From Roseiarcus sp963741405 (GTDB taxonomy: Bacteria; Pseudomonadota; Alphaproteobacteria; Rhizobiales; Beijerinckiaceae): DNA of 64,000 bases. Below are positions 9,166 through 18,631 of this stretch, one piece after another (position 1 is the first letter of the stretch; each line of letters starts with the position of its first letter). The position numbers were made by a program, and so were the translations under genes. The notes under the pieces were generated by a model, which worked only from the letters and a program-made list of their open reading frames with translations, had not been told where the DNA came from and did not search any database. The stretch lies in contig CAVUHX010000046.1 in the NCBI GenBank assembly GCA_963741405.1, positions 29,104 through 93,103 on the forward strand, written 5' to 3'.

Positions 9166-9932
9166 AGTCGAGCTACGCCATGACCGGAACCAAAGTGTCG
9201 AGAACCGATCGCGCCAACGTTCGTCCGGCTCCGGCGAACGCGATCACGAGGCGCTGCGCCGGCGTCGGCATGCTGGCGGCGCTCGCCTGCCTGCAGTCTG
9301 GGTGCATGACAGATTATGCTTCGTCCGAGCCTGCCTTCCCCGGCGATTTCCAGACGCGCCACGCGATCGCCCTCGCCACGGCCCCGTCCCGCCTCGATGT
9401 CTATCCCATCGGCGGGGCGCTCGATGCGCGCACGGTCGCGAACCTGCGGTCATTCGCCGAACAATATCGCAACTTCGGCTCGGGCGAGGTCGTGATCTTC
9501 GTCCCGGGCCACGCAGGCTCGGATTGGCGGGTCGCGAGCGAAATTCGCCAAGTCTTGCGCAGGTCGGGTCTCCGAGCCAGGGTCGGCTCGGGCGCTTACT
9601 TTCCCTATGGATCCGGCGCGGCGCCGATCCAGGTCGCTTTCATGAGTCTCAAGGCGGAGGTGAAGACGCCCTGCGGACTGTGGCCGGAGGACCTCGCTTC
9701 CGGATCGTCCCTCGAAGGGTGGAAGAACGAGCCATACGAGAACTTCGGCTGCGCGACCCAGTCCGTGGTCGCCGCTCAGGTCGCCGACCCGCGTGATTTC
9801 GTTCAGGCCCGGGCTCTGGGCCCGTCCGATGTCGCCATGCGCACCCGCGCAATCGAGGCTGTCCGCAAGGGCCAGGACCCGGGCACGGCCTGGTCCACCG
9901 GCCTCACGCCGATCGGCGGGACCCACCAATGA
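9162..9932 (+). CDS. cpaD: pilus assembly lipoprotein CpaD
   Basis: Outer-membrane lipoprotein that helps the CpaC secretin. A lipobox is visible (LACLQSGC, Cys near residue 48) after a rather long leader; an internal start at the second Met (TGT-KVSRTD region) would shorten it. The CpaD family core includes RHAIALATAPSRLDVYPIGG and a conserved C-terminal NFGCATQSVVAAQVADPRDFV. Length 256 fits. It overlaps cpaC and cpaE by 4 bases each. Confidence 0.9.
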   Translation: MKSSYAMTGTKVSRTDRANVRPAPANAITRRCAGVGMLAALACLQSGCMTDYASSEPAFPGDFQTRHAIALATAPSRLDVYPIGGALDARTVANLRSFAEQYRNFGSGEVVIFVPGHAGSDWRVASEIRQVLRRSGLRARVGSGAYFPYGSGAAPIQVAFMSLKAEVKTPCGLWPEDLASGSSLEGWKNEPYENFGCATQSVVAAQVADPRDFVQARALGPSDVAMRTRAIEAVRKGQDPGTAWSTGLTPIGGTHQ

Positions 9933-11188
9933 CCGCCGCGGACGTGCAAGAGAACTCGACGACTCATCTGCATCATCGGATCGACCCGATCCCGCGCGTC
10001 TCGATTCACGCATTCTGCGAGTCCGCCGAGGTCGCCGCCCTGATCGAGGCGGCGGCCGCCGACCGAAGGCTCGCCAAGGCGCACGTCAGGCACAACATGG
10101 GAGGAGCGGCGGCGGCGATCGAAGCCTATCAGGCTGCTCCGACGCCGAACGTCATCGTGCTCGAAGCCCCCCGCGACGAAAGCAATCTGATCGAGCGGCT
10201 CGACGCGCTGTCGCTCCTTTGCGACTCCGGGACGAAGGTCGTCGTCCTGGGGAGCACGAACGACATCGTTCTTTACCGCCAGCTCGTGGCGCGCGGCGTC
10301 AACGAATATCTGGTGGCTCCGGTCCACGTCGTCGATTTTCTGCGCGCGATGTCCGAACTCTTTCGCGCGCCCGGCTCCAAACCGCTTGGCCGGCTGATTG
10401 GGGTAGTTGGCGCGAAGGGCGGCGTCGGCGCTTCGACGATCGCGCACAACCTCGCCTGGTCGCTCGCGTCGGTCACCGAAATGGCCACGATCGTCGCCGA
10501 TTTCGACCTGGCCTTCGGGACGGCCGCGCTCAATTTCAATCAGGATCCGCCGCAGGGTGTCGCGGACGCCGTGTTCGACCCCGACCGGGTCGACGCCATG
10601 CTCGTCGATCGGGTGCTGTCCAAGTGCGGCGAGCGCCTCAGCCTTCTCGCGGCGCCGGCGATTCTGGATCGCGTTCTCGATTTTCCGGAAACGTCGTTCG
10701 ATACGCTGCTCGACGCGATGCGCGCGGCGGCGCCGTGGTGCGTGCTCGACGTCCCGCATGTCTGGACGGGATGGGCACGACGCACCCTCGTCGCTGCAGA
10801 CGAGGTGGTGGTGGTCGCCAATCCGGATCTCGCCAACCTGCGCAACGCGAAGAATATGATCGACCTGCTGAAGGGGGCCCGGGCGCACGACCATCCGCCT
10901 CGGCTCGTTCTCAACGCCGTGGGCATGATGAAGCGGCCGGAAATCGCAGCGGCCGAGTTCGCCAAGACCGTCGAGGTCGCGCCGGCCGCCATCATCGGGC
11001 ATGACGCGAAACTGTTCGGGTCGGCGGCCAACAACGGCCAGATGATCGCCGAGGTCGAGCCGAAGGGAAAAACAGCGCAGATTTTTGTCGACTTGGCAGC
11101 GGCGGTCGCCGGACGCAGGGACGCGGCGAAGTCCAGGAAAGGCTTCTTCAATCCGCTTGTCGGAAGATTTGCGCGCCTGCGGGCGTAA
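9929..11188 (+). CDS. cpaE: pilus assembly/localisation ATPase CpaE
   Basis: Cytoplasmic MinD/ParA-like ATPase (TadZ/CpaE) that positions the Tad machine. An N-terminal receiver-like domain (about residues 20-150; CDSGTKVVVLGSTNDIVLYR) precedes the deviant Walker A motif VVGAKGGVGASTIAHN near residue 158 and the FDLAFGTAALNF Walker A' region. The receiver-like domain appears to lack a normal phospho-acceptor arrangement, as in other CpaE proteins. Length 419 is normal. A 54-bp gap separates it from cpaF. Confidence 0.92.
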   Translation: MTAADVQENSTTHLHHRIDPIPRVSIHAFCESAEVAALIEAAAADRRLAKAHVRHNMGGAAAAIEAYQAAPTPNVIVLEAPRDESNLIERLDALSLLCDSGTKVVVLGSTNDIVLYRQLVARGVNEYLVAPVHVVDFLRAMSELFRAPGSKPLGRLIGVVGAKGGVGASTIAHNLAWSLASVTEMATIVADFDLAFGTAALNFNQDPPQGVADAVFDPDRVDAMLVDRVLSKCGERLSLLAAPAILDRVLDFPETSFDTLLDAMRAAAPWCVLDVPHVWTGWARRTLVAADEVVVVANPDLANLRNAKNMIDLLKGARAHDHPPRLVLNAVGMMKRPEIAAAEFAKTVEVAPAAIIGHDAKLFGSAANNGQMIAEVEPKGKTAQIFVDLAAAVAGRRDAAKSRKGFFNPLVGRFARLRA

Positions 11189-11242
11189 GAGGAATTGGCG
11201 CGGTGCGCCAACCGGCGTCCGCAGCCAAGAAGGAAGTTGGAG

Positions 11243-12655
11243 ATGTTCGGCAAACGCGGAAACCCGGTTCCCGGCTCGCCGCCCGTTCCCGCGGGCGTCG
11301 TGATCGCGAGCGCGGCCGCAGAGCCTGTCAAGCCGCCGCCGCCGCCGAGCGCGCCCGCCGAACGGAAGTCGGACGCCTATTATCAGACGAAATCGTTGAT
11401 CTTCAGCGCCCTGATCGAAGCTATCGATCTAGCCGCCCTGTCCAAGCTGGACACCGAAGCCGCGCGCGAGGAGATTCGCGATATCGTGCACGAGATCGTC
11501 ACGATCAAGAATCTCGTGCTGTCCATCGCCGAGCAGGAAGACCTGCTCGATGACATCTGCAACGACGTTCTCGGCTTTGGTCCGCTCGAGCCCCTGCTCG
11601 CCCGCGACGACATCGCCGACATCATGGTCAACGGCCCGGCGCGATGCTTCATCGAGGTCGCCGGAAAGATCCAGCTCACCAGCGTGCGCTTCCGTGACAA
11701 TGCGCAGCTGATGAACATCTGCCAGCGGATCGTCAGCCAGGTCGGAAGGCGGGTCGACGAATCCTCGCCGATCTGCGACGCCCGCCTGCTCGACGGGTCC
11801 CGCGTCAACGTCATCGCTCCCCCCTTGGCCATCGATGGCGTCGCGCTCACGATTCGAAAGTTCAGGAAGGACAAGCTGACGCTCGACCAGCTTGTCCGGT
11901 TTGGCGCCATCTCCCCGGCCGGAGCCGAGATTCTCAAGGTCATCGGCCGGGTGCGCTGCAACGTCATCATTTCTGGCGGCACCGGCTCGGGCAAGACGAC
12001 CCTCTTGAACTGCCTGACGAACTACATCGACGTCGACGAACGCGTGATCACCTGCGAGGACGCCGCCGAATTGCAGCTCCAGCAGCCGCATGTGGTGAGG
12101 CTCGAGACCCGACCGCCGAACCTCGAGGGGGCAGGCCAGATCACCATGCGCGACCTTGTGAAGAACTGCCTGCGCATGCGCCCGGAGCGGATCATCGTCG
12201 GCGAAGTGCGCGGTCCCGAGGCGTTCGACCTGCTCCAGGCGATGAACACCGGTCACGACGGCTCCATGGGTACGCTGCATGCCAATTCGCCGCGCGAGGC
12301 GCTCAGCCGAATGGAGTCCATGATCACCATGGGCGGCTACGCGCTGCCAACCAAAACGATACGCGAAATGATCACCTCGTCGATCGACGTGATCATTCAG
12401 GCGGCCCGCCTGCGCGACGGGTCGCGAAGGATCACCCACGTCACCGAAGTCGTCGGCATGGAAGGCGACGTCGTCATCACTCAGGACCTCCTCGTCTACG
12501 ACATTCAGGGCGAAGACGCTCAGGGGAGGCTGAAGGGTCAGCACCGGTCCACCGGAATCGGGCGGCCGCGTTTCTGGGAACGGGCGCGCGTCTTTGGCGA
12601 AGAGAAGCGTCTCGCGGCGGCTTTGGACGCTTCCGAAGTCGCCGAGGCGCACTGA
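11243..12655 (+). CDS. cpaF: pilus assembly ATPase CpaF
   Basis: Secretion ATPase (TadA/CpaF) that powers pilus extension and retraction. I chose ATG 11243 (MFGKRGNPVPG) because GGAAG lies 6 bases upstream; an in-frame TTG at 11195 gives a non-conserved extension. Visible: the N-terminal helical domain, Walker A GGTGSGKTTLLN near residue 245, the Asp box TCEDAAELQL, the Walker B region PERIIVGEVRGPEAFDLLQA and the His box GHDGSMGTLHANSPREAL. The 470-residue length fits the family. It is followed after 27 bp by tadB. Confidence 0.95.
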   Translation: MFGKRGNPVPGSPPVPAGVVIASAAAEPVKPPPPPSAPAERKSDAYYQTKSLIFSALIEAIDLAALSKLDTEAAREEIRDIVHEIVTIKNLVLSIAEQEDLLDDICNDVLGFGPLEPLLARDDIADIMVNGPARCFIEVAGKIQLTSVRFRDNAQLMNICQRIVSQVGRRVDESSPICDARLLDGSRVNVIAPPLAIDGVALTIRKFRKDKLTLDQLVRFGAISPAGAEILKVIGRVRCNVIISGGTGSGKTTLLNCLTNYIDVDERVITCEDAAELQLQQPHVVRLETRPPNLEGAGQITMRDLVKNCLRMRPERIIVGEVRGPEAFDLLQAMNTGHDGSMGTLHANSPREALSRMESMITMGGYALPTKTIREMITSSIDVIIQAARLRDGSRRITHVTEVVGMEGDVVITQDLLVYDIQGEDAQGRLKGQHRSTGIGRPRFWERARVFGEEKRLAAALDASEVAEAH

Positions 12656-12682
12656 AGTTGAGGGAACGGGGTCCGGATCCGC

Positions 12683-13643
12683 ATGATCAACCCTATGGCG
12701 CTCGCAGGCTTGCTGGCGGTCGGCCTTGGCGCCGGCGCCTTTCTCCTGGTGGGAGGCGACTCTCGAGCGCAAAAGCGACGCGCCTCCGTCGCGCGGGCCT
12801 CGACCACGACGAACGCGGTCTCGGCTCAGGACGAGAGAACGGCGCGCAAGAAGCAGATCGCCGAGGGCCTGCGCGATCTCGAGAAGGCGAAGCGGCGGCG
12901 GAACAACCTGCAGGCCAGGATCGAACAGTCCGGGCTCGCGGTGAGCCGCCGGCGGTTCATCGCGGCCAGCGTCGTGTTGGGGCTCCTGCTCGCCGCGGCG
13001 GCGTGGGTCGAATTCGAAGAACGCGCTGCTCGCGGCGATGGTCGCGCTGATCGGCTCGGCCGGTCTGCCGCGCTTCCTGCTCGAGCGGCTGCGCCGGCGG
13101 AGGATCGCCAAATTCGTCGCCAATTTCCCCAACGTGATCGACATCATCGTGCGCGGCGTCAAGTCCGGGCTGCCGCTCGGCGACACGATCCGGATCGCGG
13201 CGAACGAGAGCGCCGAACCGGTCAGATCCGAGTTCGTGAAGATCGTGGAGTCGCTGTCGCTCGGGCTCACGCTGCCCGAGGCCGTCGAGCGGATGGCCCA
13301 GCGGATTCCCGTCGCGGAAACGAATTTCTTCTCGATCGTGATCTCGATCCAGGGACAGGCGGGAGGCAATCTTTCCGAAGCGATCGGCAACCTGTCCCGC
13401 GTCCTGCGTGAACGAAAGAAAATGAAGGGAAAGATCGCCGCCATGTCGATGGAGGCGAAGGCTTCCGCCGTCATTATCGGCGCGGTTCCGTTCCTGGTGG
13501 TCGGAGCGCTCTACGCATCGTCTCCCTCGTATGTCTCGCTGCTGTGGATCACCGCGCATGGGCGCATGATCGCCGGAATCGCGATCGGCTGGATGGCGAT
13601 CGGCGTCGCGATGATGAAAAAAATGATCGCCTTCGACATCTGA
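12683..13643 (+). pseudogene. tadB: tadB, Tad pilus inner-membrane protein, one frameshift
   Basis: Platform protein of the Tad pilus (T2SS-F domain). The frame from ATG 12683 is TadB-like up to VVLGLLLAAAAWVEF (first membrane segment). The rest of the protein is in the +1 frame from about 13015: NALLAAMVALIGSAGLP, FPNVIDIIVRGVKSGLPLGD, and two C-terminal membrane segments. The span is 961 bases, 3 x 320 + 1, so one extra base accounts for the break; it must lie between about 12985 and 13037. Deleting one T from the GAATTC at 13010-13015 gives a smooth AWVESKNALLAAM. No slippery heptamer suggests programmed frameshifting. Either a real mutation that would disable the pilus or an assembly indel. 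Confidence 0.85.
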
Positions 13644-13656
13644 GGGGAGCTGTGCT

Positions 13657-14641
13657 TTGTGGGATCTTGATCTTGTCGAGGCCAGGCTGGCGAATCCTCA
13701 CACTCTCGCCGTTCTGCTCGCCACCGCCGGCTCCGTGGCGTCGCTGGTCGCCCTGGCGTCGCCATGGCTGCAGGGCGACACGCTGTCGCGCCGAATCAAG
13801 GCGGTCAGCACCGAGCGCGAGCGCATTAGAATCCGCGAACGCGAACGGCTGCGCGCGGCGCAGATGAAGTCGACGTTGCGGTCGAAGCCGAGCGGGATCG
13901 TCAAGCAGCTCGTCGAAACGCTCAATCTGTCCACGTGGCTCAGCACAGAGTCGGCGAAGAGGCAGCTGGCCAGGGCCGGATATCGCGGAGCGGGCGCCGA
14001 ATACGTCTTCCTCGCTTTTCGCCTGATTGCGCCGATCGCCTTCTTTCTGATCGCGGCGGTCTACTCCCTCTTCATCGTCCACTGGGATCGCCCTTTCATC
14101 GTCAAGATCGGGGTCGCGATCGCCGCCGCATATGCCGGCATCAAGGCGCCGGAGGTGTTTCTCCGCAACACCATCGCCAAGAGGGGCAAGGAGCTCGAGC
14201 GAGCCTTTCCGAACACCCTCGATCTTCTGCTGATCTGCGTCGAATCCGGCATGTCGATCGAACTCGCCGTGCGCAAGGTCAGTCAGGAGATCGGCGTTGA
14301 AAGCATCGCCATGGCCGAGGAAATGGCGCTCATGGCCGCGGAGATGTCGTTTCTGGAGGAGCGGCGGACCGCCTTCGAGAAATTCTGGAGCCCGGACGAG
14401 CCTCGAGTCCATTCGATCGCTGATCACTGTTCTCTCGCAATCGGAGCGTTACGGAACGCCGCTCGGCGCGGCGCTGCGGGTCCTCGCCCAGGAAAGCCGC
14501 GACCAGCGGATGAATGCGGCGGAGAAGAAGGCCGCGGCCCTGCCCCCGACCCTGACGGTGCCGATGATCCTCTTCTTCCTGCCCGGCCTGTTCGCCGCGA
14601 TCCTGTCTCCGGCCGCGATCCAGATCAACCATTGGAATTGA
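13657..14641 (+). pseudogene. tadC: tadC, Tad pilus inner-membrane protein, one frameshift
   Basis: Second platform protein (T2SS-F domain), starting GTG 13657 just after tadB. The first frame is normal through FPNTLDLLLICVESGMSIEL and EERRTAFEKF. The remainder (ARTSLESIRSLITVLSQSER, YGTPLGAALRVLAQE, MNAAEKKAAALPPTLTVPMI) continues in the +1 frame. The span is 985 bases, 3 x 328 + 1. Removing one base at 14386 restores EKFGARTSLESIRSL, which is how TadC proteins read here. This is the second single-base insertion within 1.4 kb. Confidence 0.87.
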
Positions 14642-14737
14642 AACGCTCGGCAGGATAGACCGCGGCGATGCGACTTTTCCGCAGGTTTTGGCCCCGACAC
14701 CCTTGCAGACTGGCGCCAGCGCGCGCCCGACTCTTTC

Positions 14738-17062
14738 TCACGCTCGAGGCGGCCTTCCCTTCTCCGCCGCCCGGCGCAAAGCGTCGGCAAGTGCGCCCGC
14801 GCCAGACGGGGGCTGGCTCGCCTTTGCGTTGACCGCGCGGATCGCCTTGGCGTCGTTCCTTGCGCCCCGCGGGGCTTCCCTCGCCCCTTCAGGGTCGGCG
14901 AGGCGCATGGTCAAGGCGATGCGCTTGCGCGGGACGTCGACGCTCAGGACCTTCACCTTGACCACGTCGCCAGGCTTCGCCACGGCGCGGGGATCCTTCA
15001 CAAAGCTGTTCGCCATTGCCGAGACGTGGACGAGCCCGTCCTGGTGGACGCCGACGTCGACAAAGGCGCCGAAGGCGGCCACGTTGGTGACCACCCCTTC
15101 GAGAACCATGCCGGGCTCGAGGTCGGCGAGCGATTCGACTCCTTCCCTGAACGCCGCCGTCCGGAAGGCAGGGCGGGGGTCGCGCCCCGGCTTCTCGAGC
15201 TCCTTCACGATGTCGACGACCGTCGGGAGGCCGAATTGTTCATCGGCGAATTCCGCGGCCTTGAGGCCCTGAAGCGCCCGCGCGTTGCCGATCACCGCGT
15301 GGATGTCGGCTGAAAGCCGGTCGAGGATGCGGCGGACCACCGGATAGGCTTCCGGATGGACGCCCGAGCGGTCGAGCGGCTGGTCGCCGCCGCTGACGCG
15401 AAGGAACCCGGCCGAGAGCTCGAAGGCCTTCGGGCCGAGGCGCGGCACCTCCTTCAGCGCGGCGCGGTTGCGGAACGGCCCGTGCGTCTCGCGATGGATG
15501 ACGATCGCCTGCGCCAGCGCTTCCCCGACGCCGGAGACGCGCGCCAGCAGCTTGGCGGAAGCGGTGTTGACGTCGACCCCGACGGCGTTGACGCAATCCT
15601 CGACCACCGCGTCGAGCGAGCGGCCGAGCTTCTGCTCGGAGAGGTCGTGCTGATATTGCCCGACCCCGATCGACCTGGGATCGATCTTGACGAGCTCGGC
15701 CAGCGGGTCCTGCAGGCGCCGGGCGATCGAGGCCGCCCCGCGCAGGGTCACGTCGAGCTGCGGCAGCTCCTGCGCCGCGTAGGCGGAGGCGGAATAGACG
15801 GAGGCGCCCGCTTCCGACACCGTCACCTTGGTCAGCTTGAATTGCGGGTGGCGGGCGATAAGGTCGGCGGCGAGCCGGTCGGTTTCGCGCGAAGCCGTGC
15901 CGTTGCCGATCGCGATCAGCTCGGCCTTGTGTCGGGCGGCCAGCGCCGCCAGGACGACGATGCTCTCGTCCCATCTGCGTTGAGGTTCGTGCGGATAGAT
16001 CGCCGTCGTGTCGACGATTTTGCCGGTCGCGTCGACGACCGCGACCTTGACGCCGGTCCGAAACCCCGGATCGAGGCCGATCGTCGGCCGGCCGCCGGCC
16101 GGCGCGGCGAGCAGGAGGTCGCGCAGGTTCGCGGCGAACACTTTCACCGCCTCGTCCTCGGCCTGGGTCCAGATGCGCAGGCGCAGGTCGACGGCGAGCT
16201 GCGTCTCGATCTTCGTGCGCCACGCCCAGCGGGCGGCGTCGAGGAGCCACCGGTCGCCTGGCCGGCCGCGATCGGCGATGCCGAAGCGATGGGCGATCGC
16301 CAGCTCGAAGGGCCCGAGCGCGCGGCTCGCCGGGTCGGCGTCCGGGTCCGGGACCAGTCTGACGTCGAGAACCTCCTCGCGTTCGCCGCGCATCAGCGCG
16401 AGCGCCCGATGCGAGGGGATTTTCATCAGCGGCTCGAAGAAATCGAAATAGTCGGCGAATTTCGCCCCCGCGGCCTCCATGCCCTCGCGCACTTTCGAGA
16501 CGATCCGGCCGCTTTTCCAGAAGTCCTCGCGCAGCCGGCCGATGAGCTCGGCGTCTTCGGCGAAACGCTCGACGAGGATCGCGCGCGCGCCGTCGAGCGC
16601 ATCCTGCCCGCTCTTGACGACGTCGGGCTTCAGGTAGGCTTCGGCCTGGGCGACCGGCTCGCGCTCCGGATGGGCGAAAAGCGCCTCGGCGAGCGGCTCG
16701 AGCCCGTTCTCGCGCGCGATCTGCGCCTTGGTGCGCCGCTTCGGCTTGAACGGCAGGTAGATGTCTTCGAGCCGGGCCTTGGTGTCGGCCTCGTTGATCT
16801 GGGCCTCGAGCGAAGCGTCGAGCTTGCCCTGTTCGCGGATCGAATCGAGGATCGATCGGCGTCGCTCCTCGAGCTCGCGCAGATAGGCGAGGCGGGCCTC
16901 GAGCGTGCGCAGCTGCGTGTCGTCGAGCGCCCCGGTCGCCTCCTTGCGGTAGCGGGCGATGAAGGGCACGGTCGAGCCTTCGTCCAGAAGGCCGATCGCG
17001 GCGGCGACCTGGCCGGTCCTGACGCTCAGCTCCTCGGCGATGCGTTCGGCGATCGATTTCAC
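14738..17062 (-). CDS. tex: Tex family RNA-binding transcription accessory protein
   Basis: A 774-residue protein of the Tex/YhgF family, which binds nucleic acids and transcription complexes in the cytoplasm. It starts MKSIAERIAEELSVRTGQV, then the conserved TVPFIARYRKEATGALDD, a YqgF/RNase H-like core (TIGLDPGFRTGVKVAVVDA), helix-hairpin-helix segments (LLARVSGVGEALAQAIV) and a C-terminal S1 domain (MVLEGVVTNVAAFGAFVDVG, about residues 645-715). Length and domain order are standard. The gene is convergent with the tad cluster. A long open frame on the opposite strand over the same bases is a composition shadow. Confidence 0.95.
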   Translation of the reverse strand: MKSIAERIAEELSVRTGQVAAAIGLLDEGSTVPFIARYRKEATGALDDTQLRTLEARLAYLRELEERRRSILDSIREQGKLDASLEAQINEADTKARLEDIYLPFKPKRRTKAQIARENGLEPLAEALFAHPEREPVAQAEAYLKPDVVKSGQDALDGARAILVERFAEDAELIGRLREDFWKSGRIVSKVREGMEAAGAKFADYFDFFEPLMKIPSHRALALMRGEREEVLDVRLVPDPDADPASRALGPFELAIAHRFGIADRGRPGDRWLLDAARWAWRTKIETQLAVDLRLRIWTQAEDEAVKVFAANLRDLLLAAPAGGRPTIGLDPGFRTGVKVAVVDATGKIVDTTAIYPHEPQRRWDESIVVLAALAARHKAELIAIGNGTASRETDRLAADLIARHPQFKLTKVTVSEAGASVYSASAYAAQELPQLDVTLRGAASIARRLQDPLAELVKIDPRSIGVGQYQHDLSEQKLGRSLDAVVEDCVNAVGVDVNTASAKLLARVSGVGEALAQAIVIHRETHGPFRNRAALKEVPRLGPKAFELSAGFLRVSGGDQPLDRSGVHPEAYPVVRRILDRLSADIHAVIGNARALQGLKAAEFADEQFGLPTVVDIVKELEKPGRDPRPAFRTAAFREGVESLADLEPGMVLEGVVTNVAAFGAFVDVGVHQDGLVHVSAMANSFVKDPRAVAKPGDVVKVKVLSVDVPRKRIALTMRLADPEGAREAPRGARNDAKAIRAVNAKASQPPSGAGALADALRRAAEKGRPPRA

Positions 17063-17455
17063 GGTTCTCGAATCCTTTCCGTCGATGGAGCGCCGCTTTT
17101 AGAGCAAGATGGATTTTGGTCGAACCGGATTTCTCCTCATCCCGCCCCCTCCCGCAAGCCGGGCCGGGCTCACGCGCGAAGACGCCGGACCGGCGGCGCG
17201 TCAGACGTGAGATATCCCTGCTTTTCGCCGAGCAGGGAATTCGAGTTCCCTGCAAGGCCGAATAAATTCCCTGCACGGCCGCGTAGGGAATTTTCGCGGA
17301 ATAGCCTCAAAACATTGAGTTTTTCTGGACGGCTTTTCCGAAAACCGGCCGAAATGAGCGAAGTTCCCTGCTTTTGTCCCTGCTCAGGGAATTCGGTCCC
17401 GGCTCGGAGCCCCCGGTTTTCCCGGTCCTTCTCTTCGCCGCGCGGCGAACGCCGA
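17063..17455 (-). repeat. intergenic region with repeated TTCCCTG/CAGGGAA motifs
   Basis: The 393-bp gap between tex and the acyltransferase gene holds no convincing gene. From about 17213 to 17395 it contains seven or more copies of TTCCCTG or its complement CAGGGAA (one or two with a base changed), in both orientations. Examples are CAGGGAATTCGAGTTCCCTG near 17233 and CCCTGCTCAGGGAATT near 17381; each can fold into a hairpin. Spacing is irregular, so it is not a CRISPR array. It resembles a REP-like mosaic element. Confidence 0.6.
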
Positions 17456-18562
17456 TCAGCGGACAGCGGCGACGATCCGGGCGAGTCCGAAATTGAGCGC
17501 CCGGGCGGTCGCGGCGGCGCAATCGCCCTTCAGCGCCAGGGCGCGCTTCTCGACCCCGTGCCAGGACAGCGCGGCGACGCCGAGCGTGAGAAGACCGGAC
17601 AGGGTGATCATCACGAAAAGCGACAGCGCCGGAAAGACCTGCGCCAGGGTCTGCTGGATCGGAAAGGCGTAGATATAGACCCCGTAGGAAAAGTCGCCAT
17701 ACGCATTGAACGACCTCACCCGTCCGCCCGGGATATAGGCGAGGAGGAGAACAAGCGGCGCGAGGAAGAGGAGGTACGCCACGAAGAAGACGGACTTGTT
17801 GAGCGAGGCGATCGCCAGCGCCGCCATGAGAGCGAAAATCGCGCCGCGGTTCATCGCGACTTTGTCGCGCCACAGATAGAGCGTCGTTCCGGCGAGGAAC
17901 ATGAACACGCGAATGTCGGCGGCGTTGAACGGGCCGCCCGAAAGGCGTCCGCGGAGGATGATCGCCAGAAAGGCGGCCGCGGCGACCGGCGCGATCAGCG
18001 TCAGCGCCTTGACCCGGATCGCGGGGACGGCGGCAAGGACGAACCAGCCCGCCGCGAGATAAAGGTACATTCGGAGTTCAATCGGCAACGTCCATAGCGA
18101 GCCGTTGAATTCGCCCTTCACCGGCATGGTCTCGAACACGCCGGGCAGCGAGTAGCGGACGCCGCCGATCAGCGTGGCGCACTTCCAGAAGTATTCATAT
18201 GTGCCAGGGGCGCGGAAATAATCGGCGACGGGCAGGATGGTCAGCGCCGGGGCGAGGACGAACACGGTCAGCACGAGCATGACCCAGAGCGCGGGGTAGA
18301 TGCGCAGCGCCCGCGCCCAAAGGAAGGCAATTAGGCTGCCTCGATTGACCAGGCTGCCGGTCACCAGGAAGCCGCTGGCGACAAAGAACACGTCGACCGC
18401 CATCTCGCCCGCCGAAAGCCCGAGGCGGTCGAAGAAGATCTCGCGATCCCCCGGAAGTCCGAGCACCGCGGTGCTGTGGCTGAAGATGACCGACAGCGCC
18501 GCCAGAAGCCGGATCAAGTTGAAATTGTTGTCCCGGCCGACGGCGTAATCGGAGAGTCGCAC
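17456..18562 (-). CDS. acyltransferase family 3 membrane protein
   Basis: A 368-residue integral membrane protein of the OafA/YrhL acyltransferase-3 family, which typically O-acetylates surface sugars or lipids. The family opening NFNLIRLLAALSVIFSHS includes the conserved Arg and the catalytic-type His. It is followed by VDVFFVASGFLVTGSL and about ten hydrophobic segments; the mid-protein FNGSLWTLPIELRMYLYLA motif is also typical. No SGNH hydrolase domain is attached. The acceptor cannot be inferred. It ends 69 bp from the DAHP synthase gene on the same strand. Confidence 0.88.
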   Translation of the reverse strand: MRLSDYAVGRDNNFNLIRLLAALSVIFSHSTAVLGLPGDREIFFDRLGLSAGEMAVDVFFVASGFLVTGSLVNRGSLIAFLWARALRIYPALWVMLVLTVFVLAPALTILPVADYFRAPGTYEYFWKCATLIGGVRYSLPGVFETMPVKGEFNGSLWTLPIELRMYLYLAAGWFVLAAVPAIRVKALTLIAPVAAAAFLAIILRGRLSGGPFNAADIRVFMFLAGTTLYLWRDKVAMNRGAIFALMAALAIASLNKSVFFVAYLLFLAPLVLLLAYIPGGRVRSFNAYGDFSYGVYIYAFPIQQTLAQVFPALSLFVMITLSGLLTLGVAALSWHGVEKRALALKGDCAAATARALNFGLARIVAAVR

Positions 18563-18631
18563 TTCAGGCTCCGGGCTCCCTCTTCCGAGCGGAAGAGGGA
18601 GGCGGGAAGGGAAAACAGGATTTCGCCGCCG

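Noticed and set aside
11429..13474. A 681-codon open frame on the minus strand
   Set aside because: Antisense to cpaF and tadB, both recognised by strong motifs; no protein character of its own.
13000..14390. Considered programmed frameshifting in tadB and tadC
   Set aside because: No slippery heptamer or downstream pseudoknot is evident, and the same type of indel appears in unrelated genes of the window.
17205..17400. Considered a CRISPR array
   Set aside because: The repeated unit is only 7 bp, occurs in both orientations and has irregular spacing.
15356..18097. A 913-codon open frame on the plus strand
   Set aside because: It is antisense to tex and the acyltransferase gene, has no family motifs and is explained by GC-rich third positions.
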